From: Pontibacterium sinense
GTDB lineage: Bacteria > Pseudomonadota > Gammaproteobacteria > Pseudomonadales > Balneatricaceae
Reading direction: 5' to 3'
NCBI RefSeq assembly: GCF_015209595.1
Contig: NZ_JADEYS010000001.1
Coordinates: forward strand, 124,001-188,000
Length of the DNA: 64,000 nt
The notes below the pieces were generated by a model. It saw nothing but the letters and a program-made list of their open reading frames with translations, did not search any database and had not been told where the DNA came from. Made by a program: the position numbers and the translations under genes. Positions 9,250-17,440 of this stretch are shown in pieces; position 1 is the stretch's first letter, and each line of letters starts with the position of its first letter.

Positions 9250-10172
9250 TGGGTAATAAGGTACTTGATCGCTTTGCGGTCATCCTACTGCTGGGATTGT
9301 GTGTGATCTGGGGTTTACAGCAGGTTGCGATTAAATTTGCACTGGAAGGGATCTCGCCAATGATGCAGGCGGGGTTGCGTTCTATTGGTGCAACGATTCT
9401 GCTTTGTTTATGGATGCGTTGGCGCGGCGTCAAAATTTTCGAGCGCGATGGCACTGCCTGGTGGGGCCTGTTGGCGAGTCTGTTGTTTAGCGGCGAGTTT
9501 CTTTTGTTGTACTGGGCGTTGGAATACACGACAACGTCTCGTGGCGTTGTTTTTCTGTATACATCGCCGTTTATCGTGGCACTCGGCGTACATTTTTTTG
9601 TGCCGGGTGAGCGCTTACGCCTGCTTCAGGTGATTGGTCTATGTTGTGCGTTTGGTGGCATCGTGGTGGCCTTTGGCGATAACGGCGGAGCGGGAGATAC
9701 ATTGGTTGGCGATATGATGGCATTGCTGGCCGCAGTATTTTGGGGGGCTACGACTGTTGTAATCAAAGCCTCACCCCAGAGAATGCTGCCAGCTGAACGC
9801 GTTTTGTTATACCAGCTGGCAGGTTCTGCAGTCGCGTTGCCGCTCTTGTCTCTGGCCTTTGGGGAAGCCGGTGTCACGTCTTTGACCATGCCGGTGATTG
9901 CGTCGATGTTGTTCCAGATTGTGATGGTGGCCTTTGTCTCATACCTCGCCTGGTTCTGGCTGATTCATCGCTATCAGGCATCCAAAATTTCATCGTTTGG
10001 TTTCTTCTCCCCGTTATTTGGTGTGTTCTTCGGTTTCCTGATCATGGATGAAGCGATTACACCTATATTCATCGTGGCCCTGGTCTTGGTAGCGGCAGGC
10101 ATCTATCTGGTGAATAAACCTCAGGCGGTAAAACAAACGCTCGTGGATAAAAGCTCGCTACCAGAGTCCTGA
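9249..10172 (+). CDS. EamA/DMT-family inner membrane transporter
   Basis: This is a drug/metabolite transporter superfamily exporter or permease of 307 residues, with two repeats of five transmembrane helices (first repeat from LLGLCVIWGLQQVAIKFAL, second from GDMMALLAAVFWGATTVVIK). The pattern GVVFLYTSPFIVALGVHFF ending repeat one is typical of EamA proteins. The substrate cannot be deduced. ATG 9249 lacks its own strong ribosome site and overlaps a four-codon mini-ORF that has one, so expression may be coupled. A TTG at 9246 is a less likely start. The downstream region carries a DnaA-box palindrome. Confidence 0.85.
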   Translation: MGNKVLDRFAVILLLGLCVIWGLQQVAIKFALEGISPMMQAGLRSIGATILLCLWMRWRGVKIFERDGTAWWGLLASLLFSGEFLLLYWALEYTTTSRGVVFLYTSPFIVALGVHFFVPGERLRLLQVIGLCCAFGGIVVAFGDNGGAGDTLVGDMMALLAAVFWGATTVVIKASPQRMLPAERVLLYQLAGSAVALPLLSLAFGEAGVTSLTMPVIASMLFQIVMVAFVSYLAWFWLIHRYQASKISSFGFFSPLFGVFFGFLIMDEAITPIFIVALVLVAAGIYLVNKPQAVKQTLVDKSSLPES

Positions 10173-10182
10173 TGCACGAACC

Positions 10183-10219
10183 CACATGCTTATTCACAGA
10201 ATCTGTGTATAAGCATGTG
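10183..10219. repeat. 37-bp palindrome formed by two convergent DnaA boxes
   Basis: Two 18-base arms (10183-10200 and 10202-10219) flank a single base and are complementary at 17 of 18 positions. Each arm contains an exact DnaA box, TTATTCACA at 10190 and TGTGTATAA at 10204, and both arms begin and end in the same CACATGC/GCATGTG. As RNA this would be a strong hairpin just after the EamA stop, but it lacks a T-run. It may be a DnaA-binding palindrome, an operator or a transcript-end hairpin. Confidence 0.6.
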
Positions 10220-10239
10220 CATAGGGTTTTGATAGCTTC

Positions 10240-10267
10240 CAGCAGCCCCGTGAGATGGGGGATGCTG
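10240..10267. terminator. Stem-loop after EamA gene without U-run
   Basis: CAGCA and CCCC (10240-10249) pair with GGGG and TGCTG (10257-10267) around a G/A mismatch. No T-run follows, so it is at best a weak or processed 3' end. Confidence 0.25.
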
Positions 10268-10319
10268 AGGGTTGGTGGTAGATTGCACAGGCAGGACACA
10301 ATATCAGGGCATACATGTA

Positions 10320-10333
10320 CAAACGTTCGTTTG
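10320..10333. promoter_or_regulatory. Operator-like palindrome upstream of the binding-protein gene
   Basis: CAAACGTTCGTTTG is a perfect inverted repeat of the size and style bound by TetR-type dimers, lying about 95 bases before the binding-protein start. No TetR-type gene is nearby, so the binder is unknown. Confidence 0.25.
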
Positions 10334-10426
10334 AATGTTGTGCGGGTCGAGTCTATCTTAACTGTTTGCGGTCACGTTGTTATGATGCTGACTAGCTTAT
10401 CGGTAACCCACTGATGTTGTAGCAAA

Positions 10427-11284
10427 ATGAATAGACTGAAGCAGATGTTTAATAACTGTGCCAAGGATGGGCTAAGTATGATCCTGGGCTTGGTGTTGAT
10501 GCTGCCGGGTTTGGTGACCGCCAAAGAAAGTTACAGCTTTGCCGTTGTGCCTCAGTACAGTGCTAGTGAAACCTATCGGGTTTGGCAGCCAATCATTTCA
10601 TATCTGAATAAACACCTCTCTTTCTCCTTACAGTTGGAAACAACGCCTGATATCGAATCTTTTGAAAAACAGTGTCAAAGAGGGATATTCGATTTTGCGT
10701 TTGTGAACCCCTATCACACCCTCTGGTTACATGAAGCTTTAGGATATGTGCCGGTGTTAACGGATCTGCAGAGTCAGGTGAACGGTATCATTGTCAGTCG
10801 TAAAGGGGCGGGGATCAGCCAAGTGACACAGCTGGCGGGAATGCAGCTGGTGTTTCCTTCGCCAAACTCGCTGGGTGCATCGATGATGATCCGGCGCGAC
10901 CTCACCGAGCGGTTCCAGCTCTCTTTTTATCCGCGCTATGTAAAAAGTCATTCGTCGGTCTATCTGAATGTTGCTCTGGGCATGGCGGAGGCAGGCGGTG
11001 GTGTGCAAAAGACACTGGAAAGACAGCCTGCACATATTCGGGATAAATTACAGGTGATCTATCGCACGGAAAACTTTCCATCCCATCCGATCATTGTTCA
11101 CCCTCGGGTACCAGACGTGATTCGGGAAACCGTGGTTGCCGAACTACTCAAGTTGTCTCAGAATGATGAATTCAGGGCGCTACTAAGGAATGTGCCTGTT
11201 AATCAACTGGGTCCAGTGTCTTTCAGCGATTATAAACCGCTGCAGCAGTCAGGATTGGAAGCCTACTACGAGGAACAACGCTGA
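10427..11284 (+). CDS. PhnD-like periplasmic substrate-binding protein partnered with a c-di-GMP enzyme
   Basis: This 285-residue protein has a membrane-spanning export signal (MILGLVLMLPGLVTA at about 18-32) and a PhnD/phosphonate-type binding fold. FAVVPQYSASETYRVWQPIISYL, the DFAFVNPYHTLWLHE segment and the repeated LAGMQLVFPSPNSLGASMM loop are hallmarks of phosphate/phosphite/phosphonate binding proteins. No ABC permease or ATPase is adjacent. Instead its stop overlaps the start of a GGDEF-EAL protein (TGATG), so it probably serves as a periplasmic ligand sensor for that enzyme, as NspS does for MbaA in Vibrio cholerae. The ligand is unknown. ATG 10445 is an alternative start within the signal region. 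Confidence 0.75.
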   Translation: MNRLKQMFNNCAKDGLSMILGLVLMLPGLVTAKESYSFAVVPQYSASETYRVWQPIISYLNKHLSFSLQLETTPDIESFEKQCQRGIFDFAFVNPYHTLWLHEALGYVPVLTDLQSQVNGIIVSRKGAGISQVTQLAGMQLVFPSPNSLGASMMIRRDLTERFQLSFYPRYVKSHSSVYLNVALGMAEAGGGVQKTLERQPAHIRDKLQVIYRTENFPSHPIIVHPRVPDVIRETVVAELLKLSQNDEFRALLRNVPVNQLGPVSFSDYKPLQQSGLEAYYEEQR

Positions 11285-14007
11285 TGCGGAGCTTTCAGGC
11301 GAAGCTTGTACTGCCCTTGGTGCTGCTGGTTCTGCTGATCGGTGCATTCATGGAGTTTCACTGGTTGCCAAATTGGCAACAGCATGAGGTAGAAGATCGT
11401 CTGACGCAGGAAAAAGTTTATTTGGAACTGCTGGGGACAGTGCTGCGTAACCCCATACTGACCAGTGATATGGCGGCAGTTTACGATGTGTTAGACCAGC
11501 TGTCGTTAGACCGAAAACACTGGCAAAGCCTGACGCTGACCCGCACGGACGGTTTACTGCTCTATCCGATGACACAACCGGATCAACAGTTTGCCGCAAC
11601 CCATTGGCTGGCCGCAGATGTGATGTTTGAGGATCGCGCGCTGGCAAAGCTGAGTCTCTCTCTGGATCTATCACCGTTCCTCGAAGCTGAACGGGATCGT
11701 TTGCGGATGTTAGAGCTGATATTGCTGGCGGTCGCGTTACTGGCGGCCGTTGTTATCGGCTGGATGCAGCGCCAACTGGTGTTGAAACCGATCGACCGGA
11801 TATCCGGTACCGCCCGTCAGATCGCAGAAGGCGACTTCTACTCTCCGATTCCCGCCCATCCGCCACAAAGTGGATTGCAGGATTTCTTTCAAGCATTTCG
11901 CGTGATGCGCGATTCCATTGCGGAAAAACACGAAGAACTCAGTCAGCAGATTGTTGAACGTGAAAATGCTGAGCGTCGTTTGAACGATTCTCAGCGTGTA
12001 GCGCTACTGGGGTGTTGGGAGTGGCACGGAGAAACAAATAGTTTCTGGTGTTCTGACAGTATGCTGCCGATCATGTATTTGTCGGAACTGGGAACGCTGG
12101 ATTTCGACAGTTTCTTTTCTCAGATCCATCCGGCAGATGCGTCAGCGGTGAAGTCGGAATTCGAACGCCTTGCTCAGGACGGTGGTTCATTTGAAGCCGA
12201 GTTCCGGGTGAACTCTCCCGCTGGATTGAAATATGTGCACATGATCGGGCAGCACGACCGCAGCAGCGGGCGGAGTTTTGGTACCTGTCAGGATGTGACT
12301 GAGCGGAAAGATATTGAGTCGTCTCTGCGGAAGTTATCCAGTGCGATTACCTACAGCGGCTCGTCGGTGATGATCACCGATATTATTGGCACCATTGAAT
12401 ATGTGAACCCTAAATACACGGAAGCGACCGGTTATCATCTGGGTGAGCTGCTGGGACAGCAACCCGAAATCCTCAGCCGACAGTGGATGTCGACCAGCAA
12501 ATACGAAACCCTGTGGCAGTCTATCCTGGCGGGCAAAAACTGGCGGGGTGAACTGCAAAGCCTGCGCAAAGATGGTTCGACGTTCTGGTCTCTGGTATCG
12601 ATCTCGCCGATTAAAAACGAATTTGGTGAGCTGACCCATTTCGTGATTGTGCTGGAAGATGTGTCTGAGCTGAAACTGGCCCATGCCAAAATGGAGCAAC
12701 TGGCGCTCTATGATGAGTTGACGGGGCTGGCTAATCGTCGCCTGTTTTACAGTAAGCTCGGACTGTTGCTGGATAACCTGAATGAATCCACCATCGGTGC
12801 AGTGATGTTGCTTGATCTGGATTTCTTCAAAACAATCAATGACACCCGTGGCCACCATATTGGTGATGAACTGCTAAAAGCAGTGGCCCGTCGCTTACGC
12901 CATGCATTGCAGGAACAGGATGTAGCGGCCCGTTTAGGCGGTGATGAGTTTGCGTTGTTGATCAGCCCGGTGGAAAGTGAAGAGCGCGTGATGCATATCG
13001 CCGAGCGAATACTGTCTGCACTCACTCGGCCGTTCAGCATTGATGATACCGAGTTACAGGTCACCACCAGTCTGGGGATTGCACTGGTTCCCAAAGACGG
13101 TACCGAGCCGGATTCTTTGCTCAAACATGCGGACCTCGCGATGTACCAGGCGAAGGAGATGGGACGTAACCAGTTCCGTTTCTTTACTGAATCTTTACAC
13201 GAACAACTACAGACCTATATTCGCTTTACCCGTGAAATGCCCGTCGCGCTGGAGAAAGGTGAGTTCTTGCTGAACTATCAGCCGCAGGTGGACCTGAAGA
13301 CGGGCGAGATTATCGGCGCGGAGGCCCTGATCCGCTGGCAGCATCCGGAGCTGGGTATTGTGCCGCCGCCGGAGTTCATTTCTGTGGCAGAAGAGACCGG
13401 ATTTATTGTCCCGCTGGGGCGCTGGGTGATCGCAACGGCATGTGAAGCCCTGCGCGAATTGAAAGCATCCGGGTATGGTCATCTGCGTGTGGCGGTTAAC
13501 CTCTCTGCCCGCCAGTTCCGTGACCCGCAGTTGATTAGTATGATCAGTCAGATCCTTAAAGATACCGATGTCGCACCCGATCAGCTGGAAATTGAGATTA
13601 CGGAAACCCTGCTGATGCATGATGTGCAGCAGGCGATTAACACGCTACAGGAGCTACAGGCGCTGGGTATGACCATTGCGATTGATGACTTCGGGATCGG
13701 TTATTCTTCGTTTAACTATCTGAAAACACTGCCGATTAACGTGTTGAAAGTGGATCGGGAATTTATCAAAGATATTCCGGATCATCTGGATGATATGGAG
13801 ATAACGGCGGCTATCATTTCAATGGCTCACCGTCTCAACTTACGGGTAGTCGCTGAAGGGATTGAAACTCAGGTACAGCAGGTCTTTCTTGAAGAGCATG
13901 CCTGTGATTTCGGTCAGGGTTATTTGTTCAGCCGCCCCGTACCACTGGATCGGTTTATGGCGCTGCTACCGGCCACGGAAGCCCGTGCCCAGGAACTCAG
14001 TGACTGA
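11284..14007 (+). CDS. Membrane GGDEF-EAL protein with HAMP and two PAS domains
   Basis: This is a c-di-GMP signalling enzyme of 907 residues. In order: a transmembrane helix near the N-terminus, a periplasmic sensor of about 110 residues, a second helix (about 140-160), HAMP (QLVLKPIDRISGTARQI), coiled coil, PAS (about 240-345), PAS (about 350-470), GGDEF and EAL. RLGGDEF (residues 552-556) is intact, but the inhibitory RxxD site before it reads QEQD, so product inhibition is probably absent. EAL at 680-682 is intact, with AVNLSARQF, EIEITET, IDDFGIGYSS and LKVD, so phosphodiesterase activity is plausible. It is translationally coupled to the upstream binding protein, which likely controls it across the membrane. 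Confidence 0.9.
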   Translation: MRSFQAKLVLPLVLLVLLIGAFMEFHWLPNWQQHEVEDRLTQEKVYLELLGTVLRNPILTSDMAAVYDVLDQLSLDRKHWQSLTLTRTDGLLLYPMTQPDQQFAATHWLAADVMFEDRALAKLSLSLDLSPFLEAERDRLRMLELILLAVALLAAVVIGWMQRQLVLKPIDRISGTARQIAEGDFYSPIPAHPPQSGLQDFFQAFRVMRDSIAEKHEELSQQIVERENAERRLNDSQRVALLGCWEWHGETNSFWCSDSMLPIMYLSELGTLDFDSFFSQIHPADASAVKSEFERLAQDGGSFEAEFRVNSPAGLKYVHMIGQHDRSSGRSFGTCQDVTERKDIESSLRKLSSAITYSGSSVMITDIIGTIEYVNPKYTEATGYHLGELLGQQPEILSRQWMSTSKYETLWQSILAGKNWRGELQSLRKDGSTFWSLVSISPIKNEFGELTHFVIVLEDVSELKLAHAKMEQLALYDELTGLANRRLFYSKLGLLLDNLNESTIGAVMLLDLDFFKTINDTRGHHIGDELLKAVARRLRHALQEQDVAARLGGDEFALLISPVESEERVMHIAERILSALTRPFSIDDTELQVTTSLGIALVPKDGTEPDSLLKHADLAMYQAKEMGRNQFRFFTESLHEQLQTYIRFTREMPVALEKGEFLLNYQPQVDLKTGEIIGAEALIRWQHPELGIVPPPEFISVAEETGFIVPLGRWVIATACEALRELKASGYGHLRVAVNLSARQFRDPQLISMISQILKDTDVAPDQLEIEITETLLMHDVQQAINTLQELQALGMTIAIDDFGIGYSSFNYLKTLPINVLKVDREFIKDIPDHLDDMEITAAIISMAHRLNLRVVAEGIETQVQQVFLEEHACDFGQGYLFSRPVPLDRFMALLPATEARAQELSD

Positions 14008-14033
14008 TCTATGTCGTTGAGATAAAGGAATAT

Positions 14034-14804
14034 ATGTCATATTGGATCGACTTGCTGGGTGCCGGTGTTCTGGATCTAACCACTGTACTGTTGTTGATTA
14101 TTGCCGCAGCGTTCACTTCTTTTCTGACCGCTGCAGTGGGGATTGGCGGGGGCGTTCTTCTGCTGGCGATTCTGGCCAGTATTCTGCCGATAGGCGCGCT
14201 GATCCCGGTGCATGGGTTAGTGCAGGTCGGTTCCAACGGCAGTCGCGCGATGATGACATGGCGGCATATCGATTGGCCAATGCTACGCTACTTTGCCATC
14301 GGTGCGATCTTAGGTGCGGTACTGGCATCGTTTGTGGTGGTGCAGTTACCGCTGGAGTGGATTCAGTTCAGTGTCGCATTATTCATTCTCTATCTGGTAT
14401 GGGGACCTAAACCGGCTAAGCGTGAGTTGAGCAGCCGTGGGCGTATCGGCGCGGGTGCGCTGACAACACTGGTATCGATGTTTGTCGGGGCCACGGGCCC
14501 GCTGGTGGCGGGTTTCGTTCATCGGCAGGACTATGACAAGTTACGCCTGACGGCAACATTTGCCAGCTGTATGACCTTCCAGCACCTGCTAAAAATGCTG
14601 GTGTTTACCGTGGTGGGGTTTGCCTTCTGGCAATGGTTACCGCTGGTGTTGTTGATGATCGCGGGTGGGGCCGTTGGATCATGGCTGGGTTTGAAAGTGC
14701 TGAACCGGGTGTCGACCCGGCAGTTTAAGCGTCTGTTCCGACTGGTTGTCTCTGTGATGGCACTGCGGCTCCTGTGGGAAGCCGCCAGTGTGTACATGAT
14801 CTGA
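14034..14804 (+). CDS. TauE/SafE (DUF81) family permease
   Basis: This multi-pass inner membrane protein of 256 residues has the family repeat FTSFLTAAVGIGGGVLLLAIL near the N-terminus and a second copy in the C-terminal half (GATGPLVAGF; AGGAVGSWLGLKVL). Relatives export or import sulfonates, sulfite or other organic anions; the substrate here cannot be told. The start has a good ribosome site (AAGGA). It is convergent with the phosphatase-like gene, with only two bases between the stops, and follows the GGDEF-EAL gene by 26 bases in the same direction, so it could be co-transcribed. Confidence 0.85.
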   Translation: MSYWIDLLGAGVLDLTTVLLLIIAAAFTSFLTAAVGIGGGVLLLAILASILPIGALIPVHGLVQVGSNGSRAMMTWRHIDWPMLRYFAIGAILGAVLASFVVVQLPLEWIQFSVALFILYLVWGPKPAKRELSSRGRIGAGALTTLVSMFVGATGPLVAGFVHRQDYDKLRLTATFASCMTFQHLLKMLVFTVVGFAFWQWLPLVLLMIAGGAVGSWLGLKVLNRVSTRQFKRLFRLVVSVMALRLLWEAASVYMI

Positions 14805-14806
14805 CA

Positions 14807-15217
14807 TTAGATCAGGTGTTTGGTGCTGAACAAAAGGCGCAGGCGGTCTGCTAACTCCATCTCCAGATGACGTACCTCTTCCCAACTGTCCGCATGATGA
14901 AAGTCCCAACGAATATGTTGAGTGTCTGAGGCCAGCTCAGGTAATGCCGCGTGTGACTTATCGCACAAGGTGATAATCATATCGAAGGCCTGATCTTTCA
15001 TATCGTCCAGTGTATTGCTGGTCAAAGCAATCTCCGGGCCGTTCAGGTCGCTCGCAAGCTGGTGAATAAAGTCAGGAATAGCGTGTGGCTCGGGGCCTGC
15101 ACTGTAGGCACTCACACGCCCATGGCTGATCTTTGTTGCAAGGATTTCGGCCAATTGAGAACGTACAGCGTTGTGGCGGCAGATAAACAGTACTTTCGCA
15201 GCAGTGGTGTCAGTCAT
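14807..15217 (-). CDS. Low-molecular-weight phosphatase / ArsC-like protein
   Basis: This is a 136-residue protein of the LMW protein-tyrosine-phosphatase / thioredoxin-coupled arsenate reductase superfamily. The P-loop is FICRHNAVRSQLAE, with the CX5R(S) signature at C13 and R19, followed by an Asp-containing stretch (IRWDFHHADSWEE). Arsenate reductases of this group need a second cysteine pair; here the segment equivalent to the redox helix has only TLCDKSHAALPE with one cysteine. The activity could therefore be phosphatase or a glutaredoxin-dependent reductase. No arsR, arsB or acr3 gene is nearby. It lies downstream of ilvD on the same strand but beyond a strong terminator. Confidence 0.7.
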   Translation of the reverse strand: MTDTTAAKVLFICRHNAVRSQLAEILATKISHGRVSAYSAGPEPHAIPDFIHQLASDLNGPEIALTSNTLDDMKDQAFDMIITLCDKSHAALPELASDTQHIRWDFHHADSWEEVRHLEMELADRLRLLFSTKHLI

Positions 15218-15328
15218 GGAAAAGCTCCCTTCGTTATAAATGACTGTGTCTTATCTCTGCATAACGACAGCGCATAAGTACAGGATAATAGATACTGAGC
15301 ATAGCCTAACTAACTGAACTGCAAACAT

Positions 15329-15419
15329 AAAAAAACACCGTGTCATAAAGATGTAAACTTCTGTCGTTTGAAACTGAGTTCAAAACGTCGGAAATCTGTC
15401 TGTATGAGACGGTGTTTTT
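15329..15419 (-). terminator. ilvD terminator with long nested stem-loop
   Basis: Seventeen-base arms (15331-15347 and 15403-15419) match with one mismatch and, read on the minus strand, are followed by a run of seven T. The 55-base interior holds a second smaller inverted repeat (GTCGTTTGAA with TTCAAAACGTC). It sits about 45 bases beyond the ilvD stop, so it most simply ends ilvD transcription. The 89-base nested form is larger than an ordinary terminator and resembles a small mobile hairpin element. Confidence 0.7.
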
Positions 15420-15465
15420 AGCAGACTTCGGGACGCGGGAAACGTCCCAAAGCCATTGGTCTGTA

Positions 15466-17298
15466 TCAGTCCAGCTGACTCAGGTCGCGTACCGCGCCTT
15501 TATCCGCTGACGTTGCCAGTTTTGCATAAGCCTTCAGGGCTGCAGACACTTTACGTGGACGCTCTGCGACCGGTTTCCAGCCCAGCTGGTCCTGTTCCGC
15601 ACGACGTTCAGCCAGCTCTTCATCGGACAACAGCACGTTGATCGTGCGGTTCGGGATATCGATACGGATGATGTCGCCGTTTCGTACCAGACCAATTGCG
15701 CCGCCCGCCGCCGCTTCCGGAGACACGTGACCGATCGACAGGCCGGAAGTACCGCCAGAGAAACGACCATCGGTCAGCAGAGCACAGGCTTTACCCAGAC
15801 CTTTAGACTTGATGTAAGAGGTTGGGTACAGCATTTCCTGCATACCCGGACCACCACGTGGACCTTCGTAACGTACGATCACCACGTCACCGGCTTTCAC
15901 TTTATCTTCCAGAATGTTGCTGACCGCTTCATCCTGAGATTCGGTGATGTGTGCAGGGCCTTCAAAGACCAGAATGGATTCGTCTACACCGGCAGATTTC
16001 ACCACGCAGCCGTCCAGTGCGATGTTACCGTGCAGTACGGCGAGACCACCTTCCAGAGAGAAGGCGTTTTCCAGGGAACGGATACAACCGTTTTCACGGT
16101 CACCGTCCAAGGTAGGCCAGCGTGTTGCCTGACTGAAGGCGATCTGAGTTGGGATGCCTGCAGGACCCGCTTTATAGAATTCCATCACTTCTGGTGTTGG
16201 GTTGCGCATGATATCCCATTCGTCCAGCGCGTCTTTCATCGTTGGCGCGTGTACGGTGGGTACGTCGGTGTGCAGTTTACCGGCGCGGTCCAGCTCGCCC
16301 AGAATACCCATGATACCACCGGCACGGTGAACGTCTTCGATATGGTATTTCGGCGTGTTGGGTGCAACTTTACACAGCTGAGGGACTTCCAGAGACATAC
16401 GATCGATATCTTTCAATGTGAAATCGATCTCTGCTTCCTGAGCAATCGCCAGCAAGTGCAGGATGGTATTGGTGGAACCGCCCATGGCGATATCCAGCGT
16501 AATTGCGTTTTCGAAGGCTTTAAAACCAACAGAACGTGGCAGTACGCCTTCATCTTCCTGTTCGTAGTATTTCTTCGCCATCTCAACGATGGTGCTACCT
16601 GCACGCAGGAACAACTGTTCACGGTCGGCGTGGGTTGCGACAACAGTGCCATTACCCGGCAGTGCCAGACCCAGCGCCTCAGCCAGACAGTTCATGGAGT
16701 TCGCGGTAAACATACCGGAGCAGGAACCACAGGTTGGGCACGCAGAACGTTCGACTTCGTCGACCAGTTCGTCAGAGGCATTTGGATCAACGGCCAGTAC
16801 CATCGCATCGACCAGATCCAGCTTGTGCTCGGACAGTTTGGTCTTGCCGGCTTCCATTGGGCCGCCAGAGACGAAAATAACCGGGATATTCAGGCGCATC
16901 GCCGCCATCAGCATCCCCGGTGTGATTTTGTCACAGTTGGAGATGCAGACCAGAGCGTCAGCACAGTGGGCGTTAACCATGTACTCAACGGAGTCAGCGA
17001 TAATGTCACGGGAAGGCAGGGAGTAGAGCATTCCGTCGTGACCCATTGCGATGCCGTCGTCGACAGCAATGGTATTGAATTCTTTAGCGACACCACCCGC
17101 TTTCTCAATTTCACGTGCGACCAGCTGGCCCATGTCCTTCAGATGGACGTGGCCTGGTACGAACTGGGTGAAAGAGTTGGCAACGGCGATGATCGGTTTA
17201 TGAAAGTCATCGTCCTTCATACCGGTAGCACGCCACAGAGCACGGGCGCCCGCCATGTTGCGACCTGCGGTGGAGGTCTTGGAGCGATATTGAGGCAT
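15466..17298 (-). CDS. ilvD: Dihydroxy-acid dehydratase
   Basis: This Fe-S enzyme of valine, leucine and isoleucine synthesis converts 2,3-dihydroxy acids to 2-oxo acids. The 610-residue protein has the N-terminal [16 protein letters not shown] region, the cluster cysteines in [12 protein letters not shown] and [19 protein letters not shown], and the C-terminal [20 protein letters not shown] motif. The ATG is backed by AAGGA at good spacing. It stands alone here; ilvE lies 17 kb away. Length and motifs are full, with no sign of damage. Confidence 0.97.
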   Translation of the reverse strand: MPQYRSKTSTAGRNMAGARALWRATGMKDDDFHKPIIAVANSFTQFVPGHVHLKDMGQLVAREIEKAGGVAKEFNTIAVDDGIAMGHDGMLYSLPSRDIIADSVEYMVNAHCADALVCISNCDKITPGMLMAAMRLNIPVIFVSGGPMEAGKTKLSEHKLDLVDAMVLAVDPNASDELVDEVERSACPTCGSCSGMFTANSMNCLAEALGLALPGNGTVVATHADREQLFLRAGSTIVEMAKKYYEQEDEGVLPRSVGFKAFENAITLDIAMGGSTNTILHLLAIAQEAEIDFTLKDIDRMSLEVPQLCKVAPNTPKYHIEDVHRAGGIMGILGELDRAGKLHTDVPTVHAPTMKDALDEWDIMRNPTPEVMEFYKAGPAGIPTQIAFSQATRWPTLDGDRENGCIRSLENAFSLEGGLAVLHGNIALDGCVVKSAGVDESILVFEGPAHITESQDEAVSNILEDKVKAGDVVIVRYEGPRGGPGMQEMLYPTSYIKSKGLGKACALLTDGRFSGGTSGLSIGHVSPEAAAGGAIGLVRNGDIIRIDIPNRTINVLLSDEELAERRAEQDQLGWKPVAERPRKVSAALKAYAKLATSADKGAVRDLSQLD

Positions 17299-17440
17299 GA
17301 AAAGATCCTTCAGGCTTAATTCTTGGATGTCATTGGATCGGCCAGTATATCAGAACTGATGAATATCTGACCTCTACAGAGTGTCCTACACTGTAAGACT
17401 GTATCTCATATGACTTAATTTCATGGAATGGAGGTAGGTT

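Noticed and set aside
10172-10414. 80-codon frame overlapping the EamA stop (TGATG)
   Set aside because: It reads straight through the DnaA-box palindrome and a second hairpin, lacks a ribosome site, and the residue pattern does not look like a protein.
15727-17319. 530-codon open frame on the plus strand
   Set aside because: It is the antisense shadow of ilvD, whose motifs and length are complete; the shadow protein has biased composition (His, Phe, Thr, Val) and no recognisable motif.
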